Below are positions 34,007 to 43,262 of a stretch of DNA of 64,000 bases, one piece after another; within the stretch, counting starts at the first letter, position 1, and each line of letters starts with the position of its first letter. The DNA lies in contig CAAGCY010000006.1 of assembly GCA_900768465.1 (NCBI GenBank), forward strand, positions 211,451 through 275,450. Reading direction: 5' to 3'. A program made the position numbers and the translations under genes. The notes beneath the pieces were generated by a model. It was given only the letters and a program-made list of their open reading frames with translations, was not told the DNA's origin and made no database searches. The stretch is from Alphaproteobacteria bacterium. Lineage in GTDB: Bacteria; Pseudomonadota; Alphaproteobacteria; CAAGCB01; CAG-977.

Positions 34007-36655
34007 TTATAAAGCTTTCAAACGCGCCATCGCTTCGTTTGTTTTAACCAAAGCGGCTTTGGCATCCGCCAAACGCGCGCGCTGTTCCGCAACGACTTTT
34101 TCGGGAGCTTTGGCAACGAAAGCTTCGTTATTCAAACGTCCCTCCAGCCCGCCGATTTCCTTGGTCAGTTTTTCGGCTTCTTTGGTCAGGCGTTCCGTTT
34201 CCTTGGCAACGTCGATAACGCCCGCCAGCGGCAACAAAACCGCCGTCGTGCCGAACACGGTTTGCGCCGCGCCCTTGGCATCGTCGGCAAAGGTCGACAA
34301 TTCAGCCGTTTCCAAACGCGCCAACGTTTTAATCAGCGGTTTGAAAGCGTCCAAACGGCGCGCTTCTTCAGCGGTTGCGCCCTGCAAGTACATCGTGATT
34401 TTCGCGGACGGCGCAATGTTCATTTCCGAACGCAAAGAACGCACCGCGGAAATCAATCCGATCACCCAATCCAGTTCCTCGTCGGCTTCGGCGTTGACCA
34501 AATCGTGCAAGTCTTCCCACGGAGTCAGCATCAGCATCTGCTTGCGGTTTTCGGTCTTGCTCCACAATTCTTCGGTCACGAACGGGATAATCGGGTGCAG
34601 CATCATCAGGATTCTGTCCAGCACCCACGCCGCCGTCGCGCGCGTTTCGGCTTTCGCCGCTTCGTCGTCGCCGAAGAAAAGCGGTTTTGCAAATTCCAAA
34701 TACCAGTCGCAGAACGTCCCCCAAGCAAACTGATAGCCCGCTTCGGCGGCTTCGTTGAACTTGTATTCGTCAAGGGCGGTCGTCACTTTGCCCATCGCCG
34801 CGGCGGCTTTGGACACAATCCAGCGGTTCAAAGGCTGCTTCAGCGCTTTCGGGTCATAGCCGTCCGCCGGCTTGCATTCGTTCATTTCGCAAAAACGCGC
34901 CGCGTTCCAAATTTTCGTCACAAAGTTGCGGTAGCCTTCGACGCGGGATTCGCTCATGCACACGTCGCGCCCCTGCGCCGCCATGGCAATCAAGGTAAAG
35001 CGTAATGCGTCAATACCGTATTTGTCGCCCAACAGCATCGGATCGACAACGTTGCCTTTGGATTTGGACATCTTGCGTCCCTGTTCGTCGCGCACCAAAG
35101 CGTGAATGTACACGGTGCGGAACGGCACGTCTTTCATAAAGTACAAGCCCAACATCACCATTCTGGCGACCCAGAAGAAAATGATGTCAAAGCCCGTCAC
35201 CAGAACGTTTGTCGGGTAATAACGCTGCAGTTCCTTGGTGTTGTCGGGCCAACCCAAGGTCGAAAACGGCCAAATGCCCGAAGAAAACCACGTGTCGAAC
35301 ACGTCGGGGTCTTGAGTCAGCTCAACGTGCTTGCCGTAATATTTATCGGCTTCCGCCTGCGCCAAACCGACGTTTTCTTCGACAAAATAATGACCGTCGG
35401 GACCGTACCACACGGGAATTTGATGTCCCCACCACAGCTGGCGGGAAACGCACCACGGCTGAATGTTTCTCATCCATTCAAAGTACGTTTTTTCCCACGC
35501 TTTCGGCACGAATTGGATTCTGCCGTCCTCAACGACTTCAATCGCTTTTTCCGCCAGTTTCGGCGCGTCGACAAACCATTGATCGGTCAGCCACGGTTCA
35601 ATCACGACGCCCGAACGGTCGCCGTACGGAATTGTCATGGGGTTGTCTTCTTCTTTGACAAACAGCCCCAAAGCCTTCACCTCTTCCAGCACTTTGACGC
35701 GCGCGTCGGCGGTTGTCATCCCTTGATACGCTTCGGGCACGTTTTCGTTCAAGTGCGCCGTCGAATCCAAAATGTTAATCATCGGCAGATTGTGCCGCTT
35801 GCCGACCTCAAAGTCGTTGAAGTCATGCGCCGGCGTGATTTTCACCGCGCCCGTGCCTTTGGTCGGGTCGGCGTGTTCGTCGGCGACGACGGGAATCGCG
35901 CGGTTGCAAATCGGAATGATGACGTTTTTGCCGATTAAGTCCTTATAGCGTTCGTCTTCGTCGGAAACGGCGACGGCGGTATCGCCGAACAGCGTTTCAG
36001 GACGCGTCGTCGCAATCGTGATAAAGCGGTCGGATTCACCTTCGACGGCGTATTTGAAATACCACATTTTACCGACGGTTTCGCGCTGTTCAACTTCCAA
36101 ATCGGAAACGGCGGTCTGCAAATACGGATCCCAGTTGACCAGCCGTTTCGCGCGGTAAACCAATCCGTCTTTGTACAAAGTCACGAATTCCTGACGCACG
36201 GCGCGGCACAGCCCTTCGTCCATCGTAAAGCGTTCGCGCGGCCAATCCAAAGACGCGCCCAGCCGGCGCAGCTGACCGACGATTTGACCGCCCGATTTGG
36301 CTTTCCATTCCCAAACTTTTTCAAGGAATTTTTCGCGTCCCAAGTCGTGGCGGGATATTCCTTCTTTTGCCAGCAAGCGTTCAACGACCATCTGCGTCGC
36401 AATGCCCGCGTGATCCGTCCCCGGCTGCCACAGAACGTCTTTTCCTTTCATGCGCTGATAGCGAACCAAAGTGTCTTGGATGGAGAACGTCAGCGCATGC
36501 CCGATGTGCAGATTGCCCGTTACGTTGGGAGGCGGAATCATAATGCAGTACGGTTCTTTGTCCGAATCGGGATGACAGGCGAACGCGCCCGATTTTTCCC
36601 ATTGTTCGTAAATTTTTGTTTCCACGGCGGCGGGGTCGTACACTTTTTCCAGCAT
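34007..36655 (-). CDS. valS: Valyl-tRNA synthetase
   Basis: 882-residue class I synthetase that charges tRNA-Val. Motifs: PPPNVTGNLHIGHALT near residue 45 (HIGH), GRKMSKSKGNVVDP near 530 (KMSKS), a central editing domain (TTRPETLFGDTAVAV), an anticodon-binding domain, and a C-terminal coiled coil (LTKEAEKLTKEIGGLEGRL). The ATG at 36655 is preferred: GGAG is 8 bases upstream, whereas the TTG two codons earlier is too close to it. The valS-popZ-tolC-pcm order is conserved in many Alphaproteobacteria. Confidence 0.97.
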   Translation of the reverse strand: MLEKVYDPAAVETKIYEQWEKSGAFACHPDSDKEPYCIMIPPPNVTGNLHIGHALTFSIQDTLVRYQRMKGKDVLWQPGTDHAGIATQMVVERLLAKEGISRHDLGREKFLEKVWEWKAKSGGQIVGQLRRLGASLDWPRERFTMDEGLCRAVRQEFVTLYKDGLVYRAKRLVNWDPYLQTAVSDLEVEQRETVGKMWYFKYAVEGESDRFITIATTRPETLFGDTAVAVSDEDERYKDLIGKNVIIPICNRAIPVVADEHADPTKGTGAVKITPAHDFNDFEVGKRHNLPMINILDSTAHLNENVPEAYQGMTTADARVKVLEEVKALGLFVKEEDNPMTIPYGDRSGVVIEPWLTDQWFVDAPKLAEKAIEVVEDGRIQFVPKAWEKTYFEWMRNIQPWCVSRQLWWGHQIPVWYGPDGHYFVEENVGLAQAEADKYYGKHVELTQDPDVFDTWFSSGIWPFSTLGWPDNTKELQRYYPTNVLVTGFDIIFFWVARMVMLGLYFMKDVPFRTVYIHALVRDEQGRKMSKSKGNVVDPMLLGDKYGIDALRFTLIAMAAQGRDVCMSESRVEGYRNFVTKIWNAARFCEMNECKPADGYDPKALKQPLNRWIVSKAAAAMGKVTTALDEYKFNEAAEAGYQFAWGTFCDWYLEFAKPLFFGDDEAAKAETRATAAWVLDRILMMLHPIIPFVTEELWSKTENRKQMLMLTPWEDLHDLVNAEADEELDWVIGLISAVRSLRSEMNIAPSAKITMYLQGATAEEARRLDAFKPLIKTLARLETAELSTFADDAKGAAQTVFGTTAVLLPLAGVIDVAKETERLTKEAEKLTKEIGGLEGRLNNEAFVAKAPEKVVAEQRARLADAKAALVKTNEAMARLKAL

Positions 36656-36735
36656 CGCCAAATCTCCTTTACCAATTCAAAAAAAATAATTCCTCAAGCG
36701 GCGAATCGGCTTGAGGAATAAAAAGTTCAAACATC

Positions 36736-37299
36736 TTATTTCAAGTTCAGCCGATCCATAATATAGGCGACTTCTTTTTTGACGATTCGTTCTACGATTT
36801 CGGGCAGATGAGCGTCCAGCCATTCTTTCAAATACGGCTTGACGGATTCGCGCACAATCATTTCCAGCGTCAGCGATCCGTTGCCCAAGCTTCCTTTTTG
36901 TTCGGCGGCGAACTCGCGCAATCCCGACAAAGAATGAGCCGCGGCTTCAATCGTCGGCGGCGCCAACAAAACATCGTCGTCGGCAGAAATCTTTTTTTCC
37001 TGCATCAAATCATTCAACGTTTCTTCTTTCATCGGGCGGCTGGGAATGACGGGTTCGGGAGTGAAATCGTCGTCAATCGCTTCTTCGGGCGTTTCAACCA
37101 TTGCGGCTTTCGCCTGTTGCGTTTCGTTGACAATCATATCCGCCGTCAAATCGACAACGCCCGCCGTTTGAGCATTGCCGGCGGCAACTTTCTGCCGTTC
37201 CGGATTTTTGTTCCCGGCATCCTTTTCTTCCTCGTCGGCAAGGATATTGCGAATGGATGCCAGAATATCCTCCATCGACGGTTCGTTTTGTTCAGTCAT
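36736..37299 (-). CDS. popZ: Polar organizing protein PopZ (DUF2497)
   Basis: 187 residues. The N-terminal helix EPSMEDILASIRNILADEEE binds client proteins; the acidic, Pro-rich middle is disordered; and the C-terminal block 'LTLEMIVRESVKPYLKEWLDAHLPEIVERIVKKEVAYI' drives oligomerisation. PopZ forms condensates at the cell pole and anchors ParB and kinases in Caulobacter. Its presence and its place next to valS are characteristic of Alphaproteobacteria. Confidence 0.94.
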   Translation of the reverse strand: MTEQNEPSMEDILASIRNILADEEEKDAGNKNPERQKVAAGNAQTAGVVDLTADMIVNETQQAKAAMVETPEEAIDDDFTPEPVIPSRPMKEETLNDLMQEKKISADDDVLLAPPTIEAAAHSLSGLREFAAEQKGSLGNGSLTLEMIVRESVKPYLKEWLDAHLPEIVERIVKKEVAYIMDRLNLK

Positions 37300-37366
37300 T
37301 TTTCATCCACGGTTAAAGCTTTTTTCTTTAATATATCATCTTGACCACAGGGCGCAAGCCGATATT

Positions 37367-38845
37367 TCACACCTGTTCTTCCTGAACGGAAGCCGTTTCT
37401 TTTTCAGCCGCGGCGGGCTGTTTGTTTTCCGATTCGGCGGATTGAACGGTCTTTTCCGCGACGGGAGCCGCATTTTTGCGGTATCTGTCGATATCCAAAT
37501 CCAAATTGTCGGGCGTCATCAGCCCCATGGCGGAAATCAGCAGATACGATGCGTCAATCAGATTTTTCTTGGCGGAAACCAAGCTGACTCGCGCGTTCAG
37601 CAATTCCTGTTCGGCGTTCAGCACATCCAAAATCGTGCGCGTTCCCGCCTGTTCTTCATGACGGACGCCGTCCAAAGCCAATTCGGTTGCGCGCACCTGT
37701 TCCTGCAAAGACGACAACCCCGCCAAAGTCGATTGATAATTTTCCCACGCCTGCGTCGTAGCCTGTTCGACCGCGCGGCGAACGGAAACAACGCCCAAAG
37801 CGGCTTGTCTTTCCGCCAGTTTGGCTTGCGCCACTTTGGACGGAACAATTCCCGCCGTATAGAACGGAACGTCCAGCACCAGCTTGACAGACGAATCTTC
37901 TTCACGGGCGCGCCCTGTACGTACGGATGCCAAAACGCCGGAGTCGATATAGCTCATCGAACCGTGCGCATTGGCGCGGCTGTTCAAATACGACGCCTGC
38001 AAATTCAAGCTGGGATAGTACGCCGATTTGGCGACATCCACCCCGCTTTTGGCTTGTTTTTCCTGATATTCCGCACTGATGACGGAAGGATTGTTTTTAT
38101 CCGCGACGGCAAGCGCGTCTTCCAAAGTTTGCGGCAGTTTGGCGGCGGGCACTTCGGGTTCGAAAATTTTATCGGGCATCTTGCCGATTGTTTCCTGATA
38201 CGAAGCGTATGCGACTTTGACGTTGCCTTCCGCCTGAATGCGTGAAGCCACGGCACCCGCATAGCGCGCTTCGGCTTGGGCGACATCCGTTTTTGTCAGC
38301 TCGCCGACGCGGAATCTGTCCCGCGTATAATCCAGCTGGCGTTTCAAAACGGCTTCGTTGTTTTGATTCAGCTTCCACACGGCGATGGCGCGAATCACAT
38401 CCGTGTACGCGACAACGGCTTGTGTTAAAACGGATTGTTCCAAATCCTGCAGTTTTGCCTTTTCCGATTCAAATTTGTGGCGGGCGGCTTTGACGGAAGC
38501 AACGGTGCCGAATCCGGAAAACAGCGGCTGAACGGCGTTGACGCCCATATTGACGGGCATGCTTTCGTTTTCGGAAAATCCGGGACGGGAACGCTGACGC
38601 TGGTAAAGATAGCCGTAAGACGCCTGACCCGCGATTGTGGGTTTGTATCCGGACTTGCTTTCGTTGATTTGTTCGTAAACGGATTTGACATACGCGCGCT
38701 GAGCCGCCAAAGACGGATTCGCGACATAAGTGTATGTCAACGCTTCATCCAGCGTTTCGGCATTGGCGTTCATCCCCGCCACAGGCATGACGGCCAACGA
38801 GATTCCTGTCAGGAAACTTTTTACAAACTGTTGATTTGACGTCAT
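37367..38845 (-). CDS. tolC: TolC family outer-membrane efflux protein
   Basis: 492 residues from the ATG at 38845, which has AAGGTGAG upstream; a longer reading to 38890 lacks a site. The signal peptide (FVKSFLTGISLAVMPVAGMNANA) is followed by two OEP repeats. Family segments are 'ETLDEALTYTYVANPSLAAQRA', 'GELTKTDVAQAEARYAGA' and 'EEQAGTRTILDVLNAEQELLNARVSLVSAKKNLI'. The tail is Lys/Glu/Ala-rich. TolC trimers form the outer-membrane tunnel of type I secretion and multidrug efflux. No cognate ABC or RND genes lie in the window. Confidence 0.94.
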   Translation of the reverse strand: MTSNQQFVKSFLTGISLAVMPVAGMNANAETLDEALTYTYVANPSLAAQRAYVKSVYEQINESKSGYKPTIAGQASYGYLYQRQRSRPGFSENESMPVNMGVNAVQPLFSGFGTVASVKAARHKFESEKAKLQDLEQSVLTQAVVAYTDVIRAIAVWKLNQNNEAVLKRQLDYTRDRFRVGELTKTDVAQAEARYAGAVASRIQAEGNVKVAYASYQETIGKMPDKIFEPEVPAAKLPQTLEDALAVADKNNPSVISAEYQEKQAKSGVDVAKSAYYPSLNLQASYLNSRANAHGSMSYIDSGVLASVRTGRAREEDSSVKLVLDVPFYTAGIVPSKVAQAKLAERQAALGVVSVRRAVEQATTQAWENYQSTLAGLSSLQEQVRATELALDGVRHEEQAGTRTILDVLNAEQELLNARVSLVSAKKNLIDASYLLISAMGLMTPDNLDLDIDRYRKNAAPVAEKTVQSAESENKQPAAAEKETASVQEEQV

Positions 38846-38944
38846 CAGACTCACCTTTCCGTTCAGCAAAACAACTCCCTTAAAAAGCAAGAGAGGTAAA
38901 ACATTTCTTTTTAACGTTAAATACCATCCTTTATCAACAAATTT

Positions 38945-39622
38945 TTATGAAATCCCCTCAAAAACGAATTTTTTGTACGTTCGAACGCGGTTTAAAACCG
39001 CCAAATCCACTTCGAAAGCCTTTGTATGCAACAGATTTCCGTCTTTTTTGACAATTTTGACCGCTTGTCCGAACGTTTCGTCCGGCGCGGCGACAACGGC
39101 GACCAATCGCCCGCCCTCAATCAGTTGATTCGCCAATCCGTCGGGAATCAGCGGCACAATCCCGTCGATGAAAATAACGTCGAAAGGCGCTTGGGACGAA
39201 AAGCCCGATTCGGAAGATCTGCAAAACATCGCTACGTTGTCGATTTTACAATCGATGTAAATTTTTTCGGCGTTTTCGCACAAAGCCTCGTCATCTTCCG
39301 TCGCGACGACGGCTGTCGCCATTTTTGCCAAAACGGCGGCGGAATATCCCGTTCCCGCATGCGTGTTCAGCACAAAATCGCCGGAGCGCACATCCGCCAG
39401 CTCGATTAAATTCGCCAACATCAGCGGCGGGAACAAAACACCCCGTCCGACGGCAATCGCTTCGTCGGCATAGGCTTTTCCCTGCATGCGGTCGGGGACA
39501 AAGCGTTCGCGCGGCACGCTGCCCATGGCGTTCAGCAAAGCCGTATCCTGAATTCTGTTGCATATCAGCTGCCCGAACAGCATATTGCGGCGCGCCGTTT
39601 CAAAAGCGGATGACACTGGCAC
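38945..39622 (-). CDS. pcm: Protein-L-isoaspartate O-methyltransferase family protein
   Basis: 225 residues from GTG 39622, which has GGGAGG 7 bases upstream; starting at 39649 lacks a site. 'RRNMLFGQL..NRIQD..LLNAMGSVPRERFVPD' and 'YADEAIAVGRGV' fit the Pcm family, and 'VLNTHAGTGYSAAVLAKMATAVVATEDDE' is the SAM-binding loop. The family methylates damaged Asp residues for repair. The alphaproteobacterial version beside tolC is divergent, here with NTHAGTGY in place of the usual EIGTGSGY, so its substrate may differ. Confidence 0.88.
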   Translation of the reverse strand: MPVSSAFETARRNMLFGQLICNRIQDTALLNAMGSVPRERFVPDRMQGKAYADEAIAVGRGVLFPPLMLANLIELADVRSGDFVLNTHAGTGYSAAVLAKMATAVVATEDDEALCENAEKIYIDCKIDNVAMFCRSSESGFSSQAPFDVIFIDGIVPLIPDGLANQLIEGGRLVAVVAAPDETFGQAVKIVKKDGNLLHTKAFEVDLAVLNRVRTYKKFVFEGIS

Positions 39623-39771
39623 GAAAAGCCCTCCCGTATAGCGATACAAACCGCCTTGATTATCGCAAAGAATGAAAAACGATGAAAGTGAAAAAAAGAT
39701 GTATTTTTTTGTTGACTTGCATTTCGGGAAAGGCTATAAGCTTATCTGTCTCAAGGGACAAACCGCTTCGG

Positions 39772-39845
39772 GGCCGAATGGCAGAATGGTTATGCAGAGG
39801 ACTGCAAATCCTTAGATATCGGTTCGATTCCGGTTTCGGCCTCCA
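39772..39845 (+). tRNA. tRNA-Cys (GCA)
   Basis: Acceptor GGCCGAA pairs with TTCGGCC; anticodon loop CTGCAAA gives GCA; T-loop GTTCGATTC; discriminator T and CCA are encoded. Confidence 0.95.
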
Positions 39846-39853
39846 AAGATTAT

Positions 39854-39928
39854 TCCGCGATAGCTCAGCGGTAGAGCAATCGGCTGTTAACCGATTGGTC
39901 GTAGGTTCGAATCCTACTCGCGGAGCCA
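39854..39928 (+). tRNA. tRNA-Asn (GTT)
   Basis: Acceptor TCCGCGA pairs with TCGCGGA; anticodon loop CTGTTAA gives GTT; discriminator G and CCA are encoded. It lies 8 bases after tRNA-Cys, in one transcript. Confidence 0.95.
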
Positions 39929-39934
39929 ACAACA

Positions 39935-39961
39935 AAACCTGCTTTCACGCAGGTTTTTTTG
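39935..39961 (+). terminator. Terminator of the Cys-Asn tRNA operon
   Basis: AACCTGC-TTTCAC-GCAGGTT followed by seven T. Confidence 0.85.
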
Positions 39962-39994
39962 TTGTCAAAAATCAACACCGATACACGTTAAAAC

Positions 39995-40034
39995 AAAAAA
40001 AACAGTGAACCGAAAAAGTTCACTGTTTTATTTT
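39995..40034 (-). terminator. Terminator of tRNA-Pro
   Basis: AACAGTGAAC / GTTCACTGTT with loop CGAAAAA. On the minus strand, right after tRNA-Pro, it ends in a long T run. Confidence 0.8.
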
Positions 40035-40111
40035 TGGTCGGAGCGCCGAGATTCGAACTCGGGACCCCTTGCACCCCATACAAGTGCGCTACCAGACTGC
40101 GCCACGCTCCG
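40035..40111 (-). tRNA. tRNA-Pro (GGG)
   Basis: Minus-strand acceptor CGGAGCG pairs with CGCTCCG; anticodon loop ATGGGGT gives GGG; T-loop GTTCGAATC; discriminator A and CCA encoded. Confidence 0.93.
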
Positions 40112-40156
40112 ACGAACAAAAGGGAATATAACCGTTTTGATTCCCGATTGCAACAC

Positions 40157-40558
40157 TTAAATTACTTTTTTTAATAACGCCGCGATTTCTTCCAATTCAG
40201 CAATCACATTTTCCAATTCCGCTTTGTTTTCAACGGGTTTTCCGTCAGCCGCTTCAGCGGACGGCTGTTCAACGGCGGCATTGATTGTTCCGTCTTTCAG
40301 CAATTTCTGCACGCCCTTGATTGTATATCCCTGATTATGCAGCAGATATTCGATTTTTTTCAACAGCGCGATGTCTTCCGGTCGGTAATAACGGCGACCG
40401 CCCGCCCGCTGTACGGGAGAAACTTCGGAAAACTTTTTTTCCCAAAAGCGCAAAACATGCGCGGGAACATTCAATTCCGCCGACACTTCGGCAATCGTGC
40501 GGAATGCGCGCGCCGCCTTTTTATCCAGCAAATCTGCGTTTTCGATTTCCGATTCCAT
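40157..40558 (-). CDS. MerR family regulator downstream of ihfA
   Basis: 133 residues. A MerR winged helix (RTIAEVSAELNVPAHVLRFWEKKF, then GGRRYYRPEDIALLKKI) is followed by a short acidic helix; no effector domain is visible. This type is found next to ihfA across Alphaproteobacteria. It starts 3 bases after the ihfA stop. The role is unknown; it is best seen as part of the plsX-fabH-ihfA operon. Confidence 0.9.
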   Translation of the reverse strand: MESEIENADLLDKKAARAFRTIAEVSAELNVPAHVLRFWEKKFSEVSPVQRAGGRRYYRPEDIALLKKIEYLLHNQGYTIKGVQKLLKDGTINAAVEQPSAEAADGKPVENKAELENVIAELEEIAALLKKVI

Positions 40559-40561
40559 GAA

Positions 40562-40858
40562 TTACTTTTTCGCGTTGACTTGTTTTTTCAAAATCTGAGA
40601 CGGGCGGAACGACAAAATCCGGCGCGGCGTAATGGGGACTTCCACCCCCGTTTTGGGATTTCTGCCGATTCGCATTTTCTTTTGCCGCACGGAAAACGTG
40701 CCGAACGACGACAGCTTGACCGTATCGCCCCTTTCCAAAGCGGCGGATATTTCGTTCAACACCTGATCCAACAGCTTGGCGGATTCGCTGGACGAAAGCC
40801 CGACTTCATGATAAATGGCTTCCGCCAATTCGGCGCGCGTAATATTCTTTTCGGTCAT
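40562..40858 (-). CDS. ihfA: Integration host factor subunit alpha
   Basis: 98 residues of the HU/IHF fold. 'ITRAELAEAIYHEVGLSSSESAKLLDQVLNEI' and 'RIGRNPKTGVEVPITPRRILSFRPS', with the intercalating Pro in the NPKTG arm, identify IhfA rather than HU. It bends DNA strongly as a heterodimer with IhfB. AGGAGG precedes the ATG. Confidence 0.95.
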   Translation of the reverse strand: MTEKNITRAELAEAIYHEVGLSSSESAKLLDQVLNEISAALERGDTVKLSSFGTFSVRQKKMRIGRNPKTGVEVPITPRRILSFRPSQILKKQVNAKK

Positions 40859-40951
40859 GGCAATCCTCCTTCCCTACGCTCATATAAACAGCGTACGGAA
40901 TTTCTGTCTTTTTTTCAAGGATTTAATGCAAACTTTCCGCAAAACGGATTT

Positions 40952-41911
40952 TTACAGGCGGATTAAAGTCGCGCCCCACGTAAATCCCGCTCCCATTGCC
41001 GGCGATACAATCAGCTGTCCTTTTTTCAGCAAACCGCGCTCGACTCCGTCCGCCAAAGCCAACGGAATTGACGCCGCCGACGTGTTGGCGTGTTTATCCA
41101 CCGTGGTCAAGACTTTATCCGCCGGCACGCCCAATCGTTTGGCGACCGCTTCCATAATACGGATATTCGCCTGATGCGGAACGAACCAATCGACATCGTC
41201 GACCGTATAGCCGTTTTTAGCCAGAACTTCGGCGGAAGCATCAGCCATATTAACGCTGGCATGGCGGAAAACTTCGCGTCCGTTCATCGTGATATACCCG
41301 ACTTCGTGATTGAAAGAAGGACCGCCCGTCGCGTACAAATCGGGCGCATGGCGTCCGTCCGAACGAATCAGCGTATCGATAACACCGTCTTCGCCTTCGT
41401 GCGCCTGCAAAACAGCCGCGCCCGCGCCGTCACCGAACAAAACGCATGTGTTTCTGTCCGTAAAGTCCGTAATTTTGGACAAGGTTTCGACGCCGATGAC
41501 CAGCGCGTTTTTCGCTTGTCCCAAACGAATCATATTATCCGCCATTTTCAGCGAATACAAAAAGCCCGAACACGCCGCGGACAAATCGAAAGCGCATCCG
41601 CCCGTCATCCCGATAGCCGCCTGAACGTAAGCCGCCGTCGCGGGGAACGTGCGATCGGGCGTAACCGTCCCCAAAACGATGACATCAATATCGGCGCCCG
41701 ACATTCCCGCCGCTGCCAAAGCTTTTTGCGCGGCATGAACCGCCAAATCGGACGTCAGCGTTTTTTCATCCGCGAAATGGCGGAAACGGATACCCGTGCG
41801 TTCGACAATCCATTCATCGCTGGTTTCAACGATTTTCGCCATGTCGTCATTGGATTTGACCGTTTCGGGCAAATAGCCGCCGAAACCTGCAATACGGGAA
41901 CGGATTGTCAT
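40952..41911 (-). CDS. fabH: 3-oxoacyl-[ACP] synthase III
   Basis: 319 residues. FabH condenses acetyl-CoA with malonyl-ACP to start fatty acid synthesis. The catalytic Cys is in 'AFDLSAACSGFLYSLKMAD', His in 'WFVPHQANIRIMEA' and Asn in 'DKHANTSAASIPLALADG'. The start overlaps the plsX stop by ATGA, giving coupled translation. Confidence 0.97.
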   Translation of the reverse strand: MTIRSRIAGFGGYLPETVKSNDDMAKIVETSDEWIVERTGIRFRHFADEKTLTSDLAVHAAQKALAAAGMSGADIDVIVLGTVTPDRTFPATAAYVQAAIGMTGGCAFDLSAACSGFLYSLKMADNMIRLGQAKNALVIGVETLSKITDFTDRNTCVLFGDGAGAAVLQAHEGEDGVIDTLIRSDGRHAPDLYATGGPSFNHEVGYITMNGREVFRHASVNMADASAEVLAKNGYTVDDVDWFVPHQANIRIMEAVAKRLGVPADKVLTTVDKHANTSAASIPLALADGVERGLLKKGQLIVSPAMGAGFTWGATLIRL

Positions 41912-42951
41912 TGTTCTGCTTCCTCTTTTTCCAAACTGATGTTCGCCAGCTGTTTGGCGATATTGCCCTGCAAGTCGCGTTTGACGGCATTGACGGCAAC
42001 GCCCAGAGCATTGGCGAATCCGAAAGCGTCGGCTCCGCCGTGACTTTTAATCGAAATCCCTTTCAAGCCGACCAGCATGGCGCCGTTGTAGCGACCGGGA
42101 TCCATTTTCTTTTTCAACCGCTTCAGCGCGGGCAGAGCCAGCAAAAAGCCCAGCTTTGAAAGCAAGCTGCTGGCGGCGACGTCTTTCAGCAGATTGACCA
42201 TCAGGCGCGCCGTCCCTTCAATGGCTTTCAGAGCGATATTGCCCGTAAAGCCGTCAGTAACGAACACGTCGACGGTTCCCAAAGCGATGTCGTCGGATTC
42301 GACGAATCCTTTGAAGTTGTCGTTCAGAGCCGATTCGCGCAAAATCTGAGCGGCTTCGCGAATTTCATCGCGTCCTTTGATGTCTTCCGAACCGATGTTC
42401 AGCAGTCCCAAAGTCGGCTGTTCGCGTTTCAGCACGGCGCGGCAATACGCTTCGCCCATAACGGCGAATTCGACCAGATTGCGGGCATCGCATTCGGCGT
42501 TCGCCCCCAAATCCAAAACGACGCATTCGCCTTTGCGCGTCGGCAGAATCGTTACAATCGCGGGACGGTGAATCCCCGGCATCGTGCCGAGAATCAGCTT
42601 TGAAAACGCCATCAGCGCGCCCGTATTGCCCGAACTGACCACGGCATTCGCCTGCCCTTGCTTGACGGCGTCAATCGCCAGCCACAAGCTGGATTTGCGT
42701 CCCTGCCGCACGGCAACCGAAGGCTTTTCGTTGCTTGCCACATAATCGGGCGTATGCACGAAATCGAACCTATCGGCGGAAAGGGCATATTTCTCGATAT
42801 ACGGCTTGACCTTTTCTTCGTCGCCGAAAATCAGGAAATGCACATCGGAATATTGTTTTTCCGCCGACTTGACACCGGCTATCACGCTGTCAGGCGCATG
42901 ATCGCCGCCCATAGCATCGACCGCTATGACAACAGACTGCTGCGTATCCAC
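41908..42951 (-). CDS. plsX: Phosphate acyltransferase PlsX
   Basis: 347 residues. PlsX turns acyl-ACP into acyl-phosphate for phospholipid synthesis. Family signatures are VIAVDAMGGDHAP at the start, 'SSGNTGALMAFSKLILG', 'GANAECDARNLVEFA' and 'VFVTDGFTGNIALKAIEG'. The start is GTG with AAGG 9 bases upstream. It sits between rpmF and fabH, as in many proteobacteria. Confidence 0.97.
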   Translation of the reverse strand: MDTQQSVVIAVDAMGGDHAPDSVIAGVKSAEKQYSDVHFLIFGDEEKVKPYIEKYALSADRFDFVHTPDYVASNEKPSVAVRQGRKSSLWLAIDAVKQGQANAVVSSGNTGALMAFSKLILGTMPGIHRPAIVTILPTRKGECVVLDLGANAECDARNLVEFAVMGEAYCRAVLKREQPTLGLLNIGSEDIKGRDEIREAAQILRESALNDNFKGFVESDDIALGTVDVFVTDGFTGNIALKAIEGTARLMVNLLKDVAASSLLSKLGFLLALPALKRLKKKMDPGRYNGAMLVGLKGISIKSHGGADAFGFANALGVAVNAVKRDLQGNIAKQLANISLEKEEAEQ

Positions 42952-42969
42952 GAGCTTTAACCTTAAAGC

Positions 42970-43164
42970 TTATTCGGCTTTTTCTTCGACTTTGGCGGAA
43001 ACGACTTCCTTGCCGTCGTAATAGCCGCAAGCGGGACAAACGTTATGAGGACGTTTGGTTTCGCCGCAATTCGGGCATTCCATGACAGCGTTGGATTTCA
43101 AAGCCAAATGCGAACGGCGCATATCGCGCGCGGATTTGGATTTTTTACTTCTGGGTGTAGCCAT
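42970..43164 (-). CDS. rpmF: 50S ribosomal protein L32
   Basis: 64 residues. 'ATPRSKKSKSARDMRRSHLAL' is the L32 N-terminus, and CPNC ... CPACGYY is the zinc ribbon, so this is the Cys-containing form. It lies between yceD and plsX and is probably co-transcribed. Confidence 0.96.
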   Translation of the reverse strand: MATPRSKKSKSARDMRRSHLALKSNAVMECPNCGETKRPHNVCPACGYYDGKEVVSAKVEEKAE

Positions 43165-43262
43165 TTTTTTTCTCTCTTATTAAAATGAACACGCGTTCCG
43201 ATAAAGGAACCGAAACTCAAGACCTATGCTATATAAAAAATTTTGCCAAACTGCAAGCTCTT